NCBI GenBank assembly: GCA_051252455.1
Contig: JBPOFM010000006.1
Location: 62,001 to 126,000, forward strand
DNA length: 64,000 nucleotides
Direction of reading: 5' to 3'
Source of the DNA: JBPOFM01 sp051252455
GTDB lineage: Bacteria > Bacteroidota > Bacteroidia > Flavobacteriales > Flavobacteriaceae
Positions within the stretch are counted from its first letter, which is position 1, and each line of letters starts with the position of its first letter. This document shows positions 26,556-34,979 of this stretch, in pieces. The notes beneath the pieces are model-generated. The model was not told the origin of the DNA and ran no database searches. It saw nothing but the letters and a program-made list of their open reading frames with translations. Both the position numbers and the translations under genes were made by a program.

Positions 26556-27857
26556 ATGAAAATAAACGGATTAAGATGGTGGGTAGTTGGACTTGTGGCT
26601 TTAGCTGCCGTTATTAATTATATTGATAGACAAGCATTCGGCGCTTTATGGCCGGACATCGCAAATGATCTGTTTCCAGCAATGAATAAAGATGGACATA
26701 AAGCCATATACGGTACCATTTCAACTGTTTTTATTCTTTCCTATGCAGGTGGTCAAGCGCTTTTTGGTAAAATTTTCGATTGGATAGGAACCAGATTAGG
26801 ATTTGCGCTTTCAATTGGCGTATGGTCTTTGGCAACGATGTTACATGCGTTTGCCCAAGGTGTTTTAAGTTTTTCAATTTTTAGGTCTATTTTAGGAATT
26901 GCAGAAGCGGGGAACTGGCCTGGAGCTGCGAAGGCCAATGCAGAGTGGTTTCCAACAAAAGAGAGAGCACTTGCTCAAGGAATCTTTAATTCTGGAGCAG
27001 CGATAGGTGGAATAGTTGCCTATCCAGTCATAGGATTATTATCTGTATATTTTGATTGGAAAGCCATATTTATCGTGGTTGCTATATTGGGATTCTTATG
27101 GTTAATTCCTTGGTTTTATGTTGTAAAAGCGCCACCTAAAACTCATATTTGGTTGACGGATGATGAAAAAAAGTATATTCTTTCGGGACAAAGAAATCAA
27201 GATATCGATGAGGATGGTAATTATGATGAAGGATATGCACCAACTACGGGAGAATTATTTAAGCATAAGGAGAGTTGGGGTGTGATTATTGCTTCTGCAG
27301 CAATTGACCCTATATGGTGGCTGTTTATTGTGTGGATACCAATCTATTTATCAGAAGTTTTTGGAATGGACGTCAAAGAAATAGCATTTTCGGCATGGGT
27401 TCCTTATGTGGGAGCAATGATCGGAGCGATATTTGGAGGATTACTTGCTAAAAATAGAATATCTGCAGGTTGGTCTATAGATAAAACTAGAAAAATGACC
27501 ATCACATTAGGTTGTGCTATCATGATTCCATGCTTCTTCTTGCTAAAAGCACCTGGATCAGCAATGACAGCTGTATTGATCATGGCAGTTTTGCTGTTTG
27601 GTTTTCAAATTGCAATTGGAAATATACAAACCTTACCAAGTGATTTATTTAGTGGAAAAATAGTGGGTACATTATCAGGTTTTGCAGGAATGGCAGCCAA
27701 ACTAGGTGCGGCAGGACTCACCATATTAGTAACATTTATAACAACTGGTGGAAATTATACGCCTGCATTTTTAATAGGTGGCGCATTAGCGATTATAGCA
27801 CTTATGTCTGTTTGGTTTTTATGTCCCAAAATTGAACCATTAAAACCCAAAGTATAG
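26556..27857 (+). CDS. MFS hexuronate-type transporter (ACS family)
   Basis: A 433-residue inner-membrane carrier with about 12 membrane segments, of the anion:cation symporter branch that includes ExuT and GudP. Seen: NYIDRQAFG in helix 1, GKIFDWIGTRLG in the loop after helix 2, and GIAEAGNWPGAAKANAEWFP in helix 4, all typical of the branch. By context it imports alginate-derived monouronate (DEH or the cyclic unsaturated uronate) from the periplasm. It lies between the regulator and the DEH reductase. Confidence 0.9.
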   Translation: MKINGLRWWVVGLVALAAVINYIDRQAFGALWPDIANDLFPAMNKDGHKAIYGTISTVFILSYAGGQALFGKIFDWIGTRLGFALSIGVWSLATMLHAFAQGVLSFSIFRSILGIAEAGNWPGAAKANAEWFPTKERALAQGIFNSGAAIGGIVAYPVIGLLSVYFDWKAIFIVVAILGFLWLIPWFYVVKAPPKTHIWLTDDEKKYILSGQRNQDIDEDGNYDEGYAPTTGELFKHKESWGVIIASAAIDPIWWLFIVWIPIYLSEVFGMDVKEIAFSAWVPYVGAMIGAIFGGLLAKNRISAGWSIDKTRKMTITLGCAIMIPCFFLLKAPGSAMTAVLIMAVLLFGFQIAIGNIQTLPSDLFSGKIVGTLSGFAGMAAKLGAAGLTILVTFITTGGNYTPAFLIGGALAIIALMSVWFLCPKIEPLKPKV

Positions 27858-27905
27858 TTGAATTCAATTAAAAATTAACAAGAATAATTTAAAGATTAAA
27901 TTAAA

Positions 27906-28670
27906 ATGAGTAAAAACAAAGGAAAAGTTGCAATCGTAACTGGAGCAACAGGAGGAATCGGATTTGAAGTAGCAAAAAGATTAGGTAAAGATGGCTATAC
28001 AGTTATCTTGAACGGAATTGAAGATGCTACAGGAGCAGATAGAGTCAAGAAACTTACAGCAGAAGGTATTACTGCTGAATATTATGGTTTTGACGTCACT
28101 AAAGAAGATGAGGTCACTTCTAATATTACTAAAATTGGTGAAAAATATGGTCGTATCGACGTACTTGTAAATAATGCAGGTGGTTTAGGCGGACGTTCTC
28201 GTTTTGAAGAAATGACTACTGATTTCTATCGATTTGTGATGGCACTTAATCTAGATTCTGTGTTTTTTGCATCTAGAGCGGCAATACCATTTCTTAAAAA
28301 AGGAGAACACCCTTCTATTATAAATTACACATCTAATGCTGGATGGACTGCAGGTGGACCAGGCGCTGGAATTTACGGTACATCAAAAGCTGGCGTTCAT
28401 GCCATCACAAGAGCATTAGCTAAAGATTTGGCGGAATATGGTATCAGAGTTAATGCTGTATCACCTGGAACGATCGATACACCTTTCCATGCTCAAATTA
28501 AAGCAACTAAACCTGAAGTTTTCGCGTCTTGGGCAAATAATATTATGTTGGGAAGATTGGGTCAACCAGAAGATGTTGCAGGTGTAATATCATTTTTGGC
28601 AAGTAAAGATGCTTCTTTCATAACAGCTGAAACCATCCAAATTGGTGGTGGACAAGCTTTAGGAATCTAA
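27906..28670 (+). CDS. SDR family DEH reductase candidate
   Basis: Short-chain dehydrogenase, 254 residues, with intact TGATGGIG cofactor motif, NNAG, and catalytic Tyr157/Lys161 in YGTSK. The neighbours are a uronate carrier (48 bases upstream) and KDG kinase (42 bases downstream), so it most likely reduces DEH (4-deoxy-L-erythro-5-hexoseulose uronate) to KDG with NAD(P)H, as described for flavobacterial DEH reductases. Arg or Lys residues that select NADPH are not obvious after the second strand (NGIEDATGADR), so cofactor choice is open. It is only distantly related to the SDR at 9826. Confidence 0.87.
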   Translation: MSKNKGKVAIVTGATGGIGFEVAKRLGKDGYTVILNGIEDATGADRVKKLTAEGITAEYYGFDVTKEDEVTSNITKIGEKYGRIDVLVNNAGGLGGRSRFEEMTTDFYRFVMALNLDSVFFASRAAIPFLKKGEHPSIINYTSNAGWTAGGPGAGIYGTSKAGVHAITRALAKDLAEYGIRVNAVSPGTIDTPFHAQIKATKPEVFASWANNIMLGRLGQPEDVAGVISFLASKDASFITAETIQIGGGQALGI

Positions 28671-28712
28671 TAATTTCTTAAAGTCAATTCTTATAATCAT
28701 AGTCAGAATATA

Positions 28713-29735
28713 ATGAGTAAAGTAGTCACGTTTGGAGAGATTATGTTGCGTTTATCAACGGAGCGACATCTACGGTTTTCGCAGGCGAAATTCTTCGCAG
28801 CAACCTACGGTGGAGGCGAATTTAATGTAGCAGTCTCACTTGCAAACTATGGCATTCCTGTCGAATTTGTAACAAGATTACCAAAAAACGAAATTGGTGC
28901 TTGTGCGCTGAAAGAAATGCGAAAATTTAATGTTCAAAACCACAATGTAGCTTATGGTGGCGATCGATTAGGTATCTATTTCTTGGAAACTGGCGCTGGT
29001 ACGCGAGGAAGCAATGTTGTTTATGACAGAGCCAACAGCTCTATGGCAACGATAGAAAAAGGTGCCATCGATTGGAAAACGGTTTTAAATGATGCTACTT
29101 GGTTTCATTGGAGTGGCATTACACCGGCCATTTCCCAATCAGCTGCCGATGAATGTCTTGAAGCTGTAAAAGCAGCACACGAACTAGGAATACAAATCTC
29201 GTGCGATTTAAATTATCGTTCCAAGTTATGGCAGTATGGTAAAGAACCGCATGAAGTAATGCCTCAATTGTTGGAATATAGCAACGTCATTTTGGGAGAT
29301 ATTGACACGGCCTATTTCATGCTTGGAAAGGAAAAGGAAAATCCCAATTATCAAAATGAAAAAACCCTTCCGGTTTTATACGATAAGCTCTTCAAATTAT
29401 GTCCTAACTTAAAGATTGTGGCTACTACCTTGCGATATTCTGTAAGTGCATCACATCAGCGAATTGGCGGAATACTTTACGATGGAAAAACTATTTATAA
29501 TGCTGAAGTCAAGGAAGTGACTCCAGTTGTTGATCGTGTTGGTAGTGGCGACGCCTTTATGGGAGGATTGATTTATGGTTTGATAAATGATGAAGACAAT
29601 AAACAGCGGGCGTTAGAAATAGCAGTTGCAGCTTGCTGTTTGAAACATACGATTTCTGGAGATTATAATTTAATATCTCTAGATGAAATCGAAAAACTGA
29701 TCAGTGGCGATTCTTCAGGGAAAGTCTCTCGATAA
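28713..29735 (+). CDS. kdgK: 2-keto-3-deoxygluconate kinase
   Basis: PfkB-family sugar kinase, 340 residues. It phosphorylates KDG to KDPG with ATP in the cytoplasm. Seen: the N-terminal GEIMLRLS and GGGEFNVAVSLANYG, typical of KDG kinases, and the C-terminal PfkB signature DRVGSGDAF with the catalytic base Asp280. A 13-base gap to the aldolase and 42 bases from the DEH reductase put it in the same operon. Confidence 0.95.
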   Translation: MSKVVTFGEIMLRLSTERHLRFSQAKFFAATYGGGEFNVAVSLANYGIPVEFVTRLPKNEIGACALKEMRKFNVQNHNVAYGGDRLGIYFLETGAGTRGSNVVYDRANSSMATIEKGAIDWKTVLNDATWFHWSGITPAISQSAADECLEAVKAAHELGIQISCDLNYRSKLWQYGKEPHEVMPQLLEYSNVILGDIDTAYFMLGKEKENPNYQNEKTLPVLYDKLFKLCPNLKIVATTLRYSVSASHQRIGGILYDGKTIYNAEVKEVTPVVDRVGSGDAFMGGLIYGLINDEDNKQRALEIAVAACCLKHTISGDYNLISLDEIEKLISGDSSGKVSR

Positions 29736-29748
29736 ATAGATAAAAAAA

Positions 29749-30417
29749 ATGGCACAATTTTCAAGAATAGAAGTCGCAACATTAATGAATACAACAGGTT
29801 TAGTGCCTTTGTTTTATCATGATGATGTGGAGGTTGGTAAAAAGGTTTTAAGAGCTTGTTATGACGGAGGTGCACGACTTTTAGAGTTTACAAGTCGTGG
29901 TGATTTTGCACATGAAGTGTTTGCGGAACTTAATAAATATGCAATTAAAGAATTGCCGGGTATGGCTCTTGGTGTTGGTTCGGTAACAGATGCTGCTGCA
30001 GCATCTCTCTATATGCAATTGGGGGCGAATTTTGTTGTAACCCCTGTGTTGAGAGAAGATATAGCAGTTGTTTGTAATAGACGAAAAGTCTTATGGTCAG
30101 CTGGTTGCGCAACGTTGACCGAAATTGCAAAAGCAGAAGAATTAGGATGCGAAATCGTAAAATTATTTCCTGGCGATGCCTATAGCCCTAATTATGTGAA
30201 AGCCATTAAAGGACCTTGTGAATGGACCAGCATCATGCCCACTGGAGGCGTTTCTCCTACAGAAGAAAGTTTGCAATCATGGTTTGAGGCCGGTGTTACG
30301 TGTGTCGGAATGGGGTCTAAATTGATTGCAAAAGACAAAAACGGCCAATTTGACTATTCGAAAATTGAGTCCCTTACAAAGTATTCAATTGATTTTATTA
30401 AAAAATTAAAACAATAG
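29749..30417 (+). CDS. eda: KDPG aldolase
   Basis: 2-dehydro-3-deoxyphosphogluconate aldolase, 222 residues. It splits KDPG into pyruvate and glyceraldehyde-3-phosphate, the last step of the pathway. A class I aldolase, with the Schiff-base lysine at Lys138 in EIVKLFPGDAY and the phosphate-binding MPTGGVSPTEESL region. This finishes the alginate monomer pathway begun by the DEH reductase. The truncated LacI-type gene begins 4 bases after its stop. Confidence 0.94.
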   Translation: MAQFSRIEVATLMNTTGLVPLFYHDDVEVGKKVLRACYDGGARLLEFTSRGDFAHEVFAELNKYAIKELPGMALGVGSVTDAAAASLYMQLGANFVVTPVLREDIAVVCNRRKVLWSAGCATLTEIAKAEELGCEIVKLFPGDAYSPNYVKAIKGPCEWTSIMPTGGVSPTEESLQSWFEAGVTCVGMGSKLIAKDKNGQFDYSKIESLTKYSIDFIKKLKQ

Positions 30418-30421
30418 AATC

Positions 30422-30955
30422 ATGCATCAATCAGCCACAACTCTTAAAAAAATATCGCTCATTTCGGGATATTCGGTTTCCACAGTGTCCAAAGCGCTCA
30501 ATGATAAACAGGATATCAGTTTAGAGACGAGACAGACCATCATGAACATTGCCAAAAAGCATAATTATGTACCCAACTATTATGCGATGGCTTTGCGAAA
30601 GCAGCAAACAAAAACCTTGGCTATCATTATTCCAAAAATATCGGATTCCTTTTACGGAAATTTGTTGTCAGAAATTCAGAATTTATCTTTTGAGTTAGGA
30701 TATCGACTGATTGTTTTTCAGTCTTTTACTTCACCAAAAAAAGAAAAGGAATGTTTTAAGTTAATAAACGATGGAAGCGTTGATGGTGTTATGGTTTTTT
30801 CGGCAGCTGAAAATGAATGTATTATCGAAAAACTTCAGTATGAAGGTATTGTTCCAACCGTATTTTTAAAGGAAAATGCCGCAGAGATTAGAAAGAACGA
30901 TGTTGAGGACTTGGCAAAAATGTATTTCAACGATTTACTGTTAAAAGTATTGTGA
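30422..30955 (+). CDS. LacI-type regulator, half-length
   Basis: A 177-residue protein with a good LacI helix-turn-helix in about residues 8-55 (TLKKISLISGYSVSTVSKAL) and the first lobe of the sugar-binding domain (TLAIIIPKISDSFYGNLLSE). Family members are about 330-345 residues. After IVPTVFLKEN the usual second lobe is missing, and the last 25 residues (VEDLAKMYFNDLLLKVL) look like the far C-terminal part of the family. This points to an in-frame internal deletion of roughly 160 residues rather than a simple early stop. No continuation is visible in any frame after the stop. It may be non-functional, or a DNA-binding remnant without effector control. Confidence 0.75.
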   Translation: MHQSATTLKKISLISGYSVSTVSKALNDKQDISLETRQTIMNIAKKHNYVPNYYAMALRKQQTKTLAIIIPKISDSFYGNLLSEIQNLSFELGYRLIVFQSFTSPKKEKECFKLINDGSVDGVMVFSAAENECIIEKLQYEGIVPTVFLKENAAEIRKNDVEDLAKMYFNDLLLKVL

Positions 30956-31255
30956 CAAAAAACGTGTTAAACTGATTCTTTTTAGAATCCTACCCTTCTA
31001 AAGTTTGCACATATATTCATTATTTTAAAATTTCCAAACCATTGTTTGCACTTTATATAGCTGAATACAATTAGGTTATTTCATTTTTATAGTCAGATCT
31101 AAAAATGCAATTAGTAATAATAGGAATTTAGAATCGTTTGTAAAGTAAGAAAAAAATATAAACTTATTCTTAAATGTGTCTGTATTTGCTTCAGAATATT
31201 GTAAACTGCAACAATTGAAGCTGATCTACATAAGACTTTTAAAAATTAACAATAA
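30956..31255. other. Gene-free stretch after the alginate locus
   Basis: No gene or RNA recognised. A short hairpin (GATTCT 30974-30979, AGAATC 30984-30989) lies 18 bases after the LacI-type gene and might mark the end of the operon, but the stem is only 6 bases and no T-run follows it. Confidence 0.35.
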
Positions 31256-32191
31256 ATGGATTTTACAAACCCGTTAGTATACGGCGTACCCTGTTTTTTA
31301 ATAATTATTGCTATCGAACTTTCCTACAGTAAGGTTTTTGATGACAAGCAACTTTATAAATGGAAAGATTTTCTCTCAAGTTTATCTCTTGGCGTTGGTT
31401 CTGCAATTCTTGGAGCACTTTTGAAAACTGTTTCTCTTATTGTTATTTTTAATTACGCCTACGAGATTTTCAACCCCATAGTTGATGGCGTTCGTACAAA
31501 TATTTTGGGCTATGAATCTTTTGGGTATGCATGGTACATTTGGGTCATTTGTATGCTTTTGGATGATTTTACGTATTATTGGTTTCATCGTCAAAATCAT
31601 ATGGTGCGGTTTCTTTGGGCAGCACATATCGTACATCATTCATCCGATAATTTTAATTTGGGGACGGCTGTTCGTAACGGTTGGTTCACTATTTTTTACA
31701 AGCCTTTATTTTATGTTTGGATAGTCATTATTGGTTTTCCACCAGAGATGCTGGTATTTTGTTTGGGACTGGAAGCCTTATGGCAATTCCAATTACATAC
31801 GAAGTATATTAAAAAGATGGGTTTTGTAGAAAAAATTCTCAATACACATACCATGCATCAAGTTCACCATGCACAGAATATTGAATATATGGACAAAAAT
31901 CATGGAGGAATCCTCAATGTTTTTGACAGAATTTTTGGCACTTGGAAAGAATTGGATGAATCTGTGGACATAGAATACGGCGTTTCGAAACCACCGAATT
32001 CTTACAATCTGTACGTCATTTTAACTCACGAATATAAAAACATATGGGAAGACATGGCAAAGTCTAAAAATTGGTATCATAAATTCATGTATGTTTTCGG
32101 AGCACCTGGATGGAGCCATGACGGAAGTACTTTGACGATAAAAGAAATTAGGCGAGAGCTTGCGACTACATCAAAAATCAATAATTCCTAG
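31256..32191 (+). CDS. Sterol desaturase / fatty acid hydroxylase family membrane protein
   Basis: A 311-residue membrane protein of the fatty acid hydroxylase superfamily, a membrane di-iron oxygenase type. The histidine clusters are in place: HRQNH near residue 109, HIVHHSS near residue 121, and HTMHQVHHA near residue 200. At least four hydrophobic segments are visible. Members hydroxylate or desaturate lipid chains, sterols or carotenoids; the substrate here cannot be told from sequence. It stands alone, 301 bases after the LacI-type gene and outside the alginate operon. Confidence 0.85.
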   Translation: MDFTNPLVYGVPCFLIIIAIELSYSKVFDDKQLYKWKDFLSSLSLGVGSAILGALLKTVSLIVIFNYAYEIFNPIVDGVRTNILGYESFGYAWYIWVICMLLDDFTYYWFHRQNHMVRFLWAAHIVHHSSDNFNLGTAVRNGWFTIFYKPLFYVWIVIIGFPPEMLVFCLGLEALWQFQLHTKYIKKMGFVEKILNTHTMHQVHHAQNIEYMDKNHGGILNVFDRIFGTWKELDESVDIEYGVSKPPNSYNLYVILTHEYKNIWEDMAKSKNWYHKFMYVFGAPGWSHDGSTLTIKEIRRELATTSKINNS

Positions 32192-32298
32192 TTTTGGAAT
32201 ATTTGATTGACTACACATTTTCAAGTAATTTCAGGATCATAAATTGGAATCGCCTTGAAGAAAGAGTGTTTGTTATACATACAAAAACAGTACATATA

Positions 32299-32325
32299 AA
32301 ACCCGCAATTATAAATTGCGGGTTT
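32299..32325 (-). terminator. Terminator of tRNA-Ser
   Basis: A perfect 12-base stem (AAACCCGCAATT at 32299-32310 and AATTGCGGGTTT at 32314-32325) with a 3-base loop. Read on the minus strand it begins 7 bases after the tRNA and its 3' arm runs into TTTTATATGT. It is symmetric and could also work from the plus strand. Confidence 0.8.
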
Positions 32326-32332
32326 GCATTTG

Positions 32333-32417
32333 CGGAGAAAGAGGGATTCGAACCCCCGGAGGTGTGACCCTCAACAGTTTTCAAGACTGCCGCATTCGAC
32401 CACTCTGCCATTTCTCC
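32333..32417 (-). tRNA. tRNA-Ser (anticodon TGA)
   Basis: Read on the minus strand: acceptor arms GGAGAAA and TTTCTCC pair fully, the discriminator base is G, the anticodon loop is CTTGAAA with anticodon TGA (reads UCA), there is a long variable arm as in serine tRNAs, and the T loop is GGTTCGAATCC. It is 85 bases long and CCA is not encoded. Confidence 0.96.
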
Positions 32418-32451
32418 AAGTGCCTCATCAGGTATTCCCTGAATGCGGGTG

Positions 32452-32483
32452 CAAATATAGAACCCTTTTTTATTTCTTTCAAA
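32452..32483 (-). promoter_or_regulatory. Promoter of tRNA-Ser
   Basis: On the minus strand, TTTG (complement of 32480-32483), 20 bases, then TATATTTG (complement of 32452-32459). This is a full match to the Bacteroidota promoter and lies about 35 bases before the tRNA 5' end. Confidence 0.7.
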
Positions 32484-32593
32484 TAAAAAATCAAATTTTT
32501 GAAAACAATTTTTATTCTATCATAGAATTAAATTATAGCACGACTATGAGATAACAAATTCCAAAGTTTATTTTTGCACCAAGAAAAGACATT

Positions 32594-33223
32594 ATGAATA
32601 TAATTAGCAGTTTGCAATGGCGCTATGCGACTAAAAAATTTGATGATTCCAAGATCCTGTCTGAAGATAAATTGAATGTCCTCAAAAATGCTTTCAACCT
32701 TACGGCGACTTCATTTGGATTGCAGACCCTTAAAATGGTGATTGTCAAAGATAGATTATTAAGATCACAGCTAGTTCAGCATACTTTTGGGCAGGCACAG
32801 GTGATGAATGCCTCTCACTTATTGGTGCTTTGCATCCATGAAAACATAAGTGACGATGATGTCGATGCCCATTTTGACAATGTTATCGATATTAGAGATA
32901 CTCCAGAGACTATTTTAGCCCCTTATCGAGCTGATCTGAAAGTAACGATGAGAGACATGAGCAAAGAAGAACGACAGGAATGGAGTATCAGACAGGCCTA
33001 CATTGCGTTGGGTAACTTGATGACGGTTTGTGCAGTTGAGACAATTGACTCTTGTCCCATGGAAGGTTTTGATGCCGATCAATATGATATGGTTTTAGAC
33101 CTAAAAAGCAAAAATCTAAAGTCAGTATTGCTGTTGCCAGTAGGTTATAGGCATCATGAAGATATATTTTCCGATTTTAAAAAAGTACGTAAATCTCTTG
33201 ACGAAACTGTCATCGAAATGTAA
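32594..33223 (+). CDS. Nitroreductase-family NAD(P)H-dependent oxidoreductase
   Basis: A 209-residue FMN-dependent nitroreductase of the NfsB-like group. Seen: the N-terminal WRYATKKFD FMN-binding pattern, SFGLQTLKM, and the late VLLLPVGYR strand. These enzymes reduce quinones or nitro compounds with NAD(P)H; the physiological substrate is unknown. A TATTTTTG box at 32569-32576 could be its -7 element, giving a very short leader. It is not linked functionally to its neighbours as far as can be seen. Confidence 0.88.
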   Translation: MNIISSLQWRYATKKFDDSKILSEDKLNVLKNAFNLTATSFGLQTLKMVIVKDRLLRSQLVQHTFGQAQVMNASHLLVLCIHENISDDDVDAHFDNVIDIRDTPETILAPYRADLKVTMRDMSKEERQEWSIRQAYIALGNLMTVCAVETIDSCPMEGFDADQYDMVLDLKSKNLKSVLLLPVGYRHHEDIFSDFKKVRKSLDETVIEM

Positions 33224-33243
33224 CAATAAAAGCATGATTTGCC

Positions 33244-33274
33244 TTTGAACAGCGGTAAGATTCCGTTATATTTG
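33244..33274 (+). promoter_or_regulatory. Promoter of the thioredoxin-fold gene
   Basis: TTTG at 33244-33247, 19 bases, then TATATTTG at 33267-33274, 24 bases before the start codon. It is a clean example of this organism's promoter type outside the alginate locus and helps calibrate the others. Confidence 0.75.
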
Positions 33275-33297
33275 TGACCTTCCTAAACGTTTATTAA

Positions 33298-33738
33298 ATG
33301 AGAAAATATATCCTAATTTGTTCTTTGTTATTTAGTGTCATGATGACCGCACAAGAGATTCAATTATCATGGAAAAAGGATATTAATATTGCGACGGAAA
33401 TATCAAAATCGGAAAGCAAACCGATCCTTGTCTATTTTACCAAAACCAACTGTGATGAATGTCAACATTTTTACAGCAACTTTTTTAAGTCGGATATATT
33501 TAAGGATCTTTCTGATAATTTTGTGTTGTTAATGCTGGATGGATCTAATGATGACAGCAATACGACTGACATTTCCATCATAAAACAACGACGTTTAGTG
33601 ATACATTACAATAAGACATTAAAATTTCCCGCAGTAGTAGTTTTGGGCAGTGATAAGCAAGCATTGGGAGAGATTCTTACCAGCACTGATTTAGCGGCAA
33701 TATCGGATTACTACACCTTCTTAAAAACAATTAAATAA
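33298..33738 (+). CDS. Secreted thioredoxin-fold protein with CDEC motif
   Basis: A 146-residue protein with a signal peptide ending at MTAQ and a thioredoxin-like fold: KPILVYFTKTNCDEC at about residues 40-54 gives a CxxC (Cys-Asp-Glu-Cys) redox motif, and the cis-Pro region appears as LKFPAVVVLG. It is probably a periplasmic disulfide-active protein, similar to the short thiol:disulfide interchange or DUF255-like proteins of this phylum. It ends 6 bases before the DegT-type aminotransferase, so the two may be cotranscribed; no functional link is evident. Confidence 0.8.
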   Translation: MRKYILICSLLFSVMMTAQEIQLSWKKDINIATEISKSESKPILVYFTKTNCDECQHFYSNFFKSDIFKDLSDNFVLLMLDGSNDDSNTTDISIIKQRRLVIHYNKTLKFPAVVVLGSDKQALGEILTSTDLAAISDYYTFLKTIK

Positions 33739-33744
33739 AATTAC

Positions 33745-34938
33745 ATGCCAGGATTTGAATTATTTGGAGATGCAGAACGCAAAGAGGTTAATGATGTTTT
33801 AGATACTGGTGTTTTGATGCGCTATGGCTTTGATGGAATGCGTAAAGGCCATTGGAAAGCAAAAGAATTGGAATCCGAACTTCAAACTGCTTTTCAGTCG
33901 AAACACGTTCAACTTGTATCAAGCGGCACTGCGGCTGTTTCTGTGGCTTTGGCAGCAGCTGGTGTTGGAGCGGGTGATGAGGTAATCATGCCGACTTTTA
34001 CCTTTGTCGCAAGTTTTGAAGCCATTATGATGGTTGGCGCGATTCCAGTTTTGGTAGACATTGATGATACTTTGACCTTACATCCGGAATCGGTTGAAAA
34101 TGCCATCACGTCCAAAACAAAAGCCATAATGGTCGTGCAGATGTGTGGAAGCATGGCAAACATGGAGGCCTTACAAAAGATTTCAAAAGCGTATAATATT
34201 CTGTTAATTGAAGACGCATGCCAAGCGATAGGTGGAACGTACAACGGAAAGCCATTGGGCAGTATTGGTGATTTGGGTTGTTTCTCATTCGATTTTGTGA
34301 AAACCATAACCTGTGGTGAAGGCGGCGCGGTCATTACAAATAATAAAGAATACTATATAAGTTCAGATCATTACAGCGATCATGGACATGACCATGTGGG
34401 AAGCGATAGAGGTGCAGAATCACATCCTTTTTTAGGTTATAATTTTAGGATATCAGAGCTACATGCAGCTGTTGGTCTAGCACAAGTGAGACGTTTGCCA
34501 GAATTTCTAAAGATTCAAAAGAAACATTATACCATTTTAAGGGAAGCCTTATCTCAAATTCCAGAAGTGACATTTAGAACGGTTCCTGATGGAGGAGAGG
34601 AAAGTTATGCATTTTTGAACTTCTTTTTGCCAGATTTGGAAACATCCCGACACGTTTCAAAAGCATTTAAAGAAACAGGTGTAGATGGTTGTTTTCATTA
34701 TTATGACAACAATTGGCATTACGTTAGAAAATGGGCGCATCTTAAAGATTTAAAATCCTTATTTCCTATGTCAAATGAAGTCAAAAAAGGGTTGACATAT
34801 CTTCAAACTAAAACCTTTGAACAATCGGATCATTACATTGGACGGAATATTTCCTGCTTGATAAAATTGTCCTGGACAGATGAAGAAATAAAGAAAAGAG
34901 CAGAAAAAATGGTCGAAGTCATAAAAACTTCTGTTTAA
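33745..34938 (+). CDS. DegT/DnrJ/EryC1/StrS aminotransferase family protein
   Basis: PLP-dependent sugar aminotransferase-like protein, 397 residues. Seen: VSSGTAAVSVALAAAGVGAGDEVI near residue 54 (given here as the family pattern), EDACQAIGGTYNGKPLGSIG, and the PLP lysine Lys186 in FDFVKTITCGEGGAV. Enzymes of this family aminate keto-sugars for surface polysaccharides, and some are dehydratases. No sugar-nucleotide genes are nearby, so its substrate is unclear. It lies 41 bases before the hybrid sensor gene. Confidence 0.88.
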   Translation: MPGFELFGDAERKEVNDVLDTGVLMRYGFDGMRKGHWKAKELESELQTAFQSKHVQLVSSGTAAVSVALAAAGVGAGDEVIMPTFTFVASFEAIMMVGAIPVLVDIDDTLTLHPESVENAITSKTKAIMVVQMCGSMANMEALQKISKAYNILLIEDACQAIGGTYNGKPLGSIGDLGCFSFDFVKTITCGEGGAVITNNKEYYISSDHYSDHGHDHVGSDRGAESHPFLGYNFRISELHAAVGLAQVRRLPEFLKIQKKHYTILREALSQIPEVTFRTVPDGGEESYAFLNFFLPDLETSRHVSKAFKETGVDGCFHYYDNNWHYVRKWAHLKDLKSLFPMSNEVKKGLTYLQTKTFEQSDHYIGRNISCLIKLSWTDEEIKKRAEKMVEVIKTSV

Positions 34939-34979
34939 GCTTACTTTTCTTTAACTTTACGTAAACCAACCTTCTGGAA

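Noticed and set aside
32211..32411. Minus-strand reading frame of 66 codons starting MAEWSNAAVLKTVEG
   Set aside because: It is a translation of the tRNA-Ser gene, a well-known false gene type. The opposite-strand frame at 32324-32554 is rejected for the same reason.
33909..34334. Minus-strand frame of 141 codons
   Set aside because: Antisense to the DegT-type gene, whose conserved active-site region it overlaps; no independent evidence.
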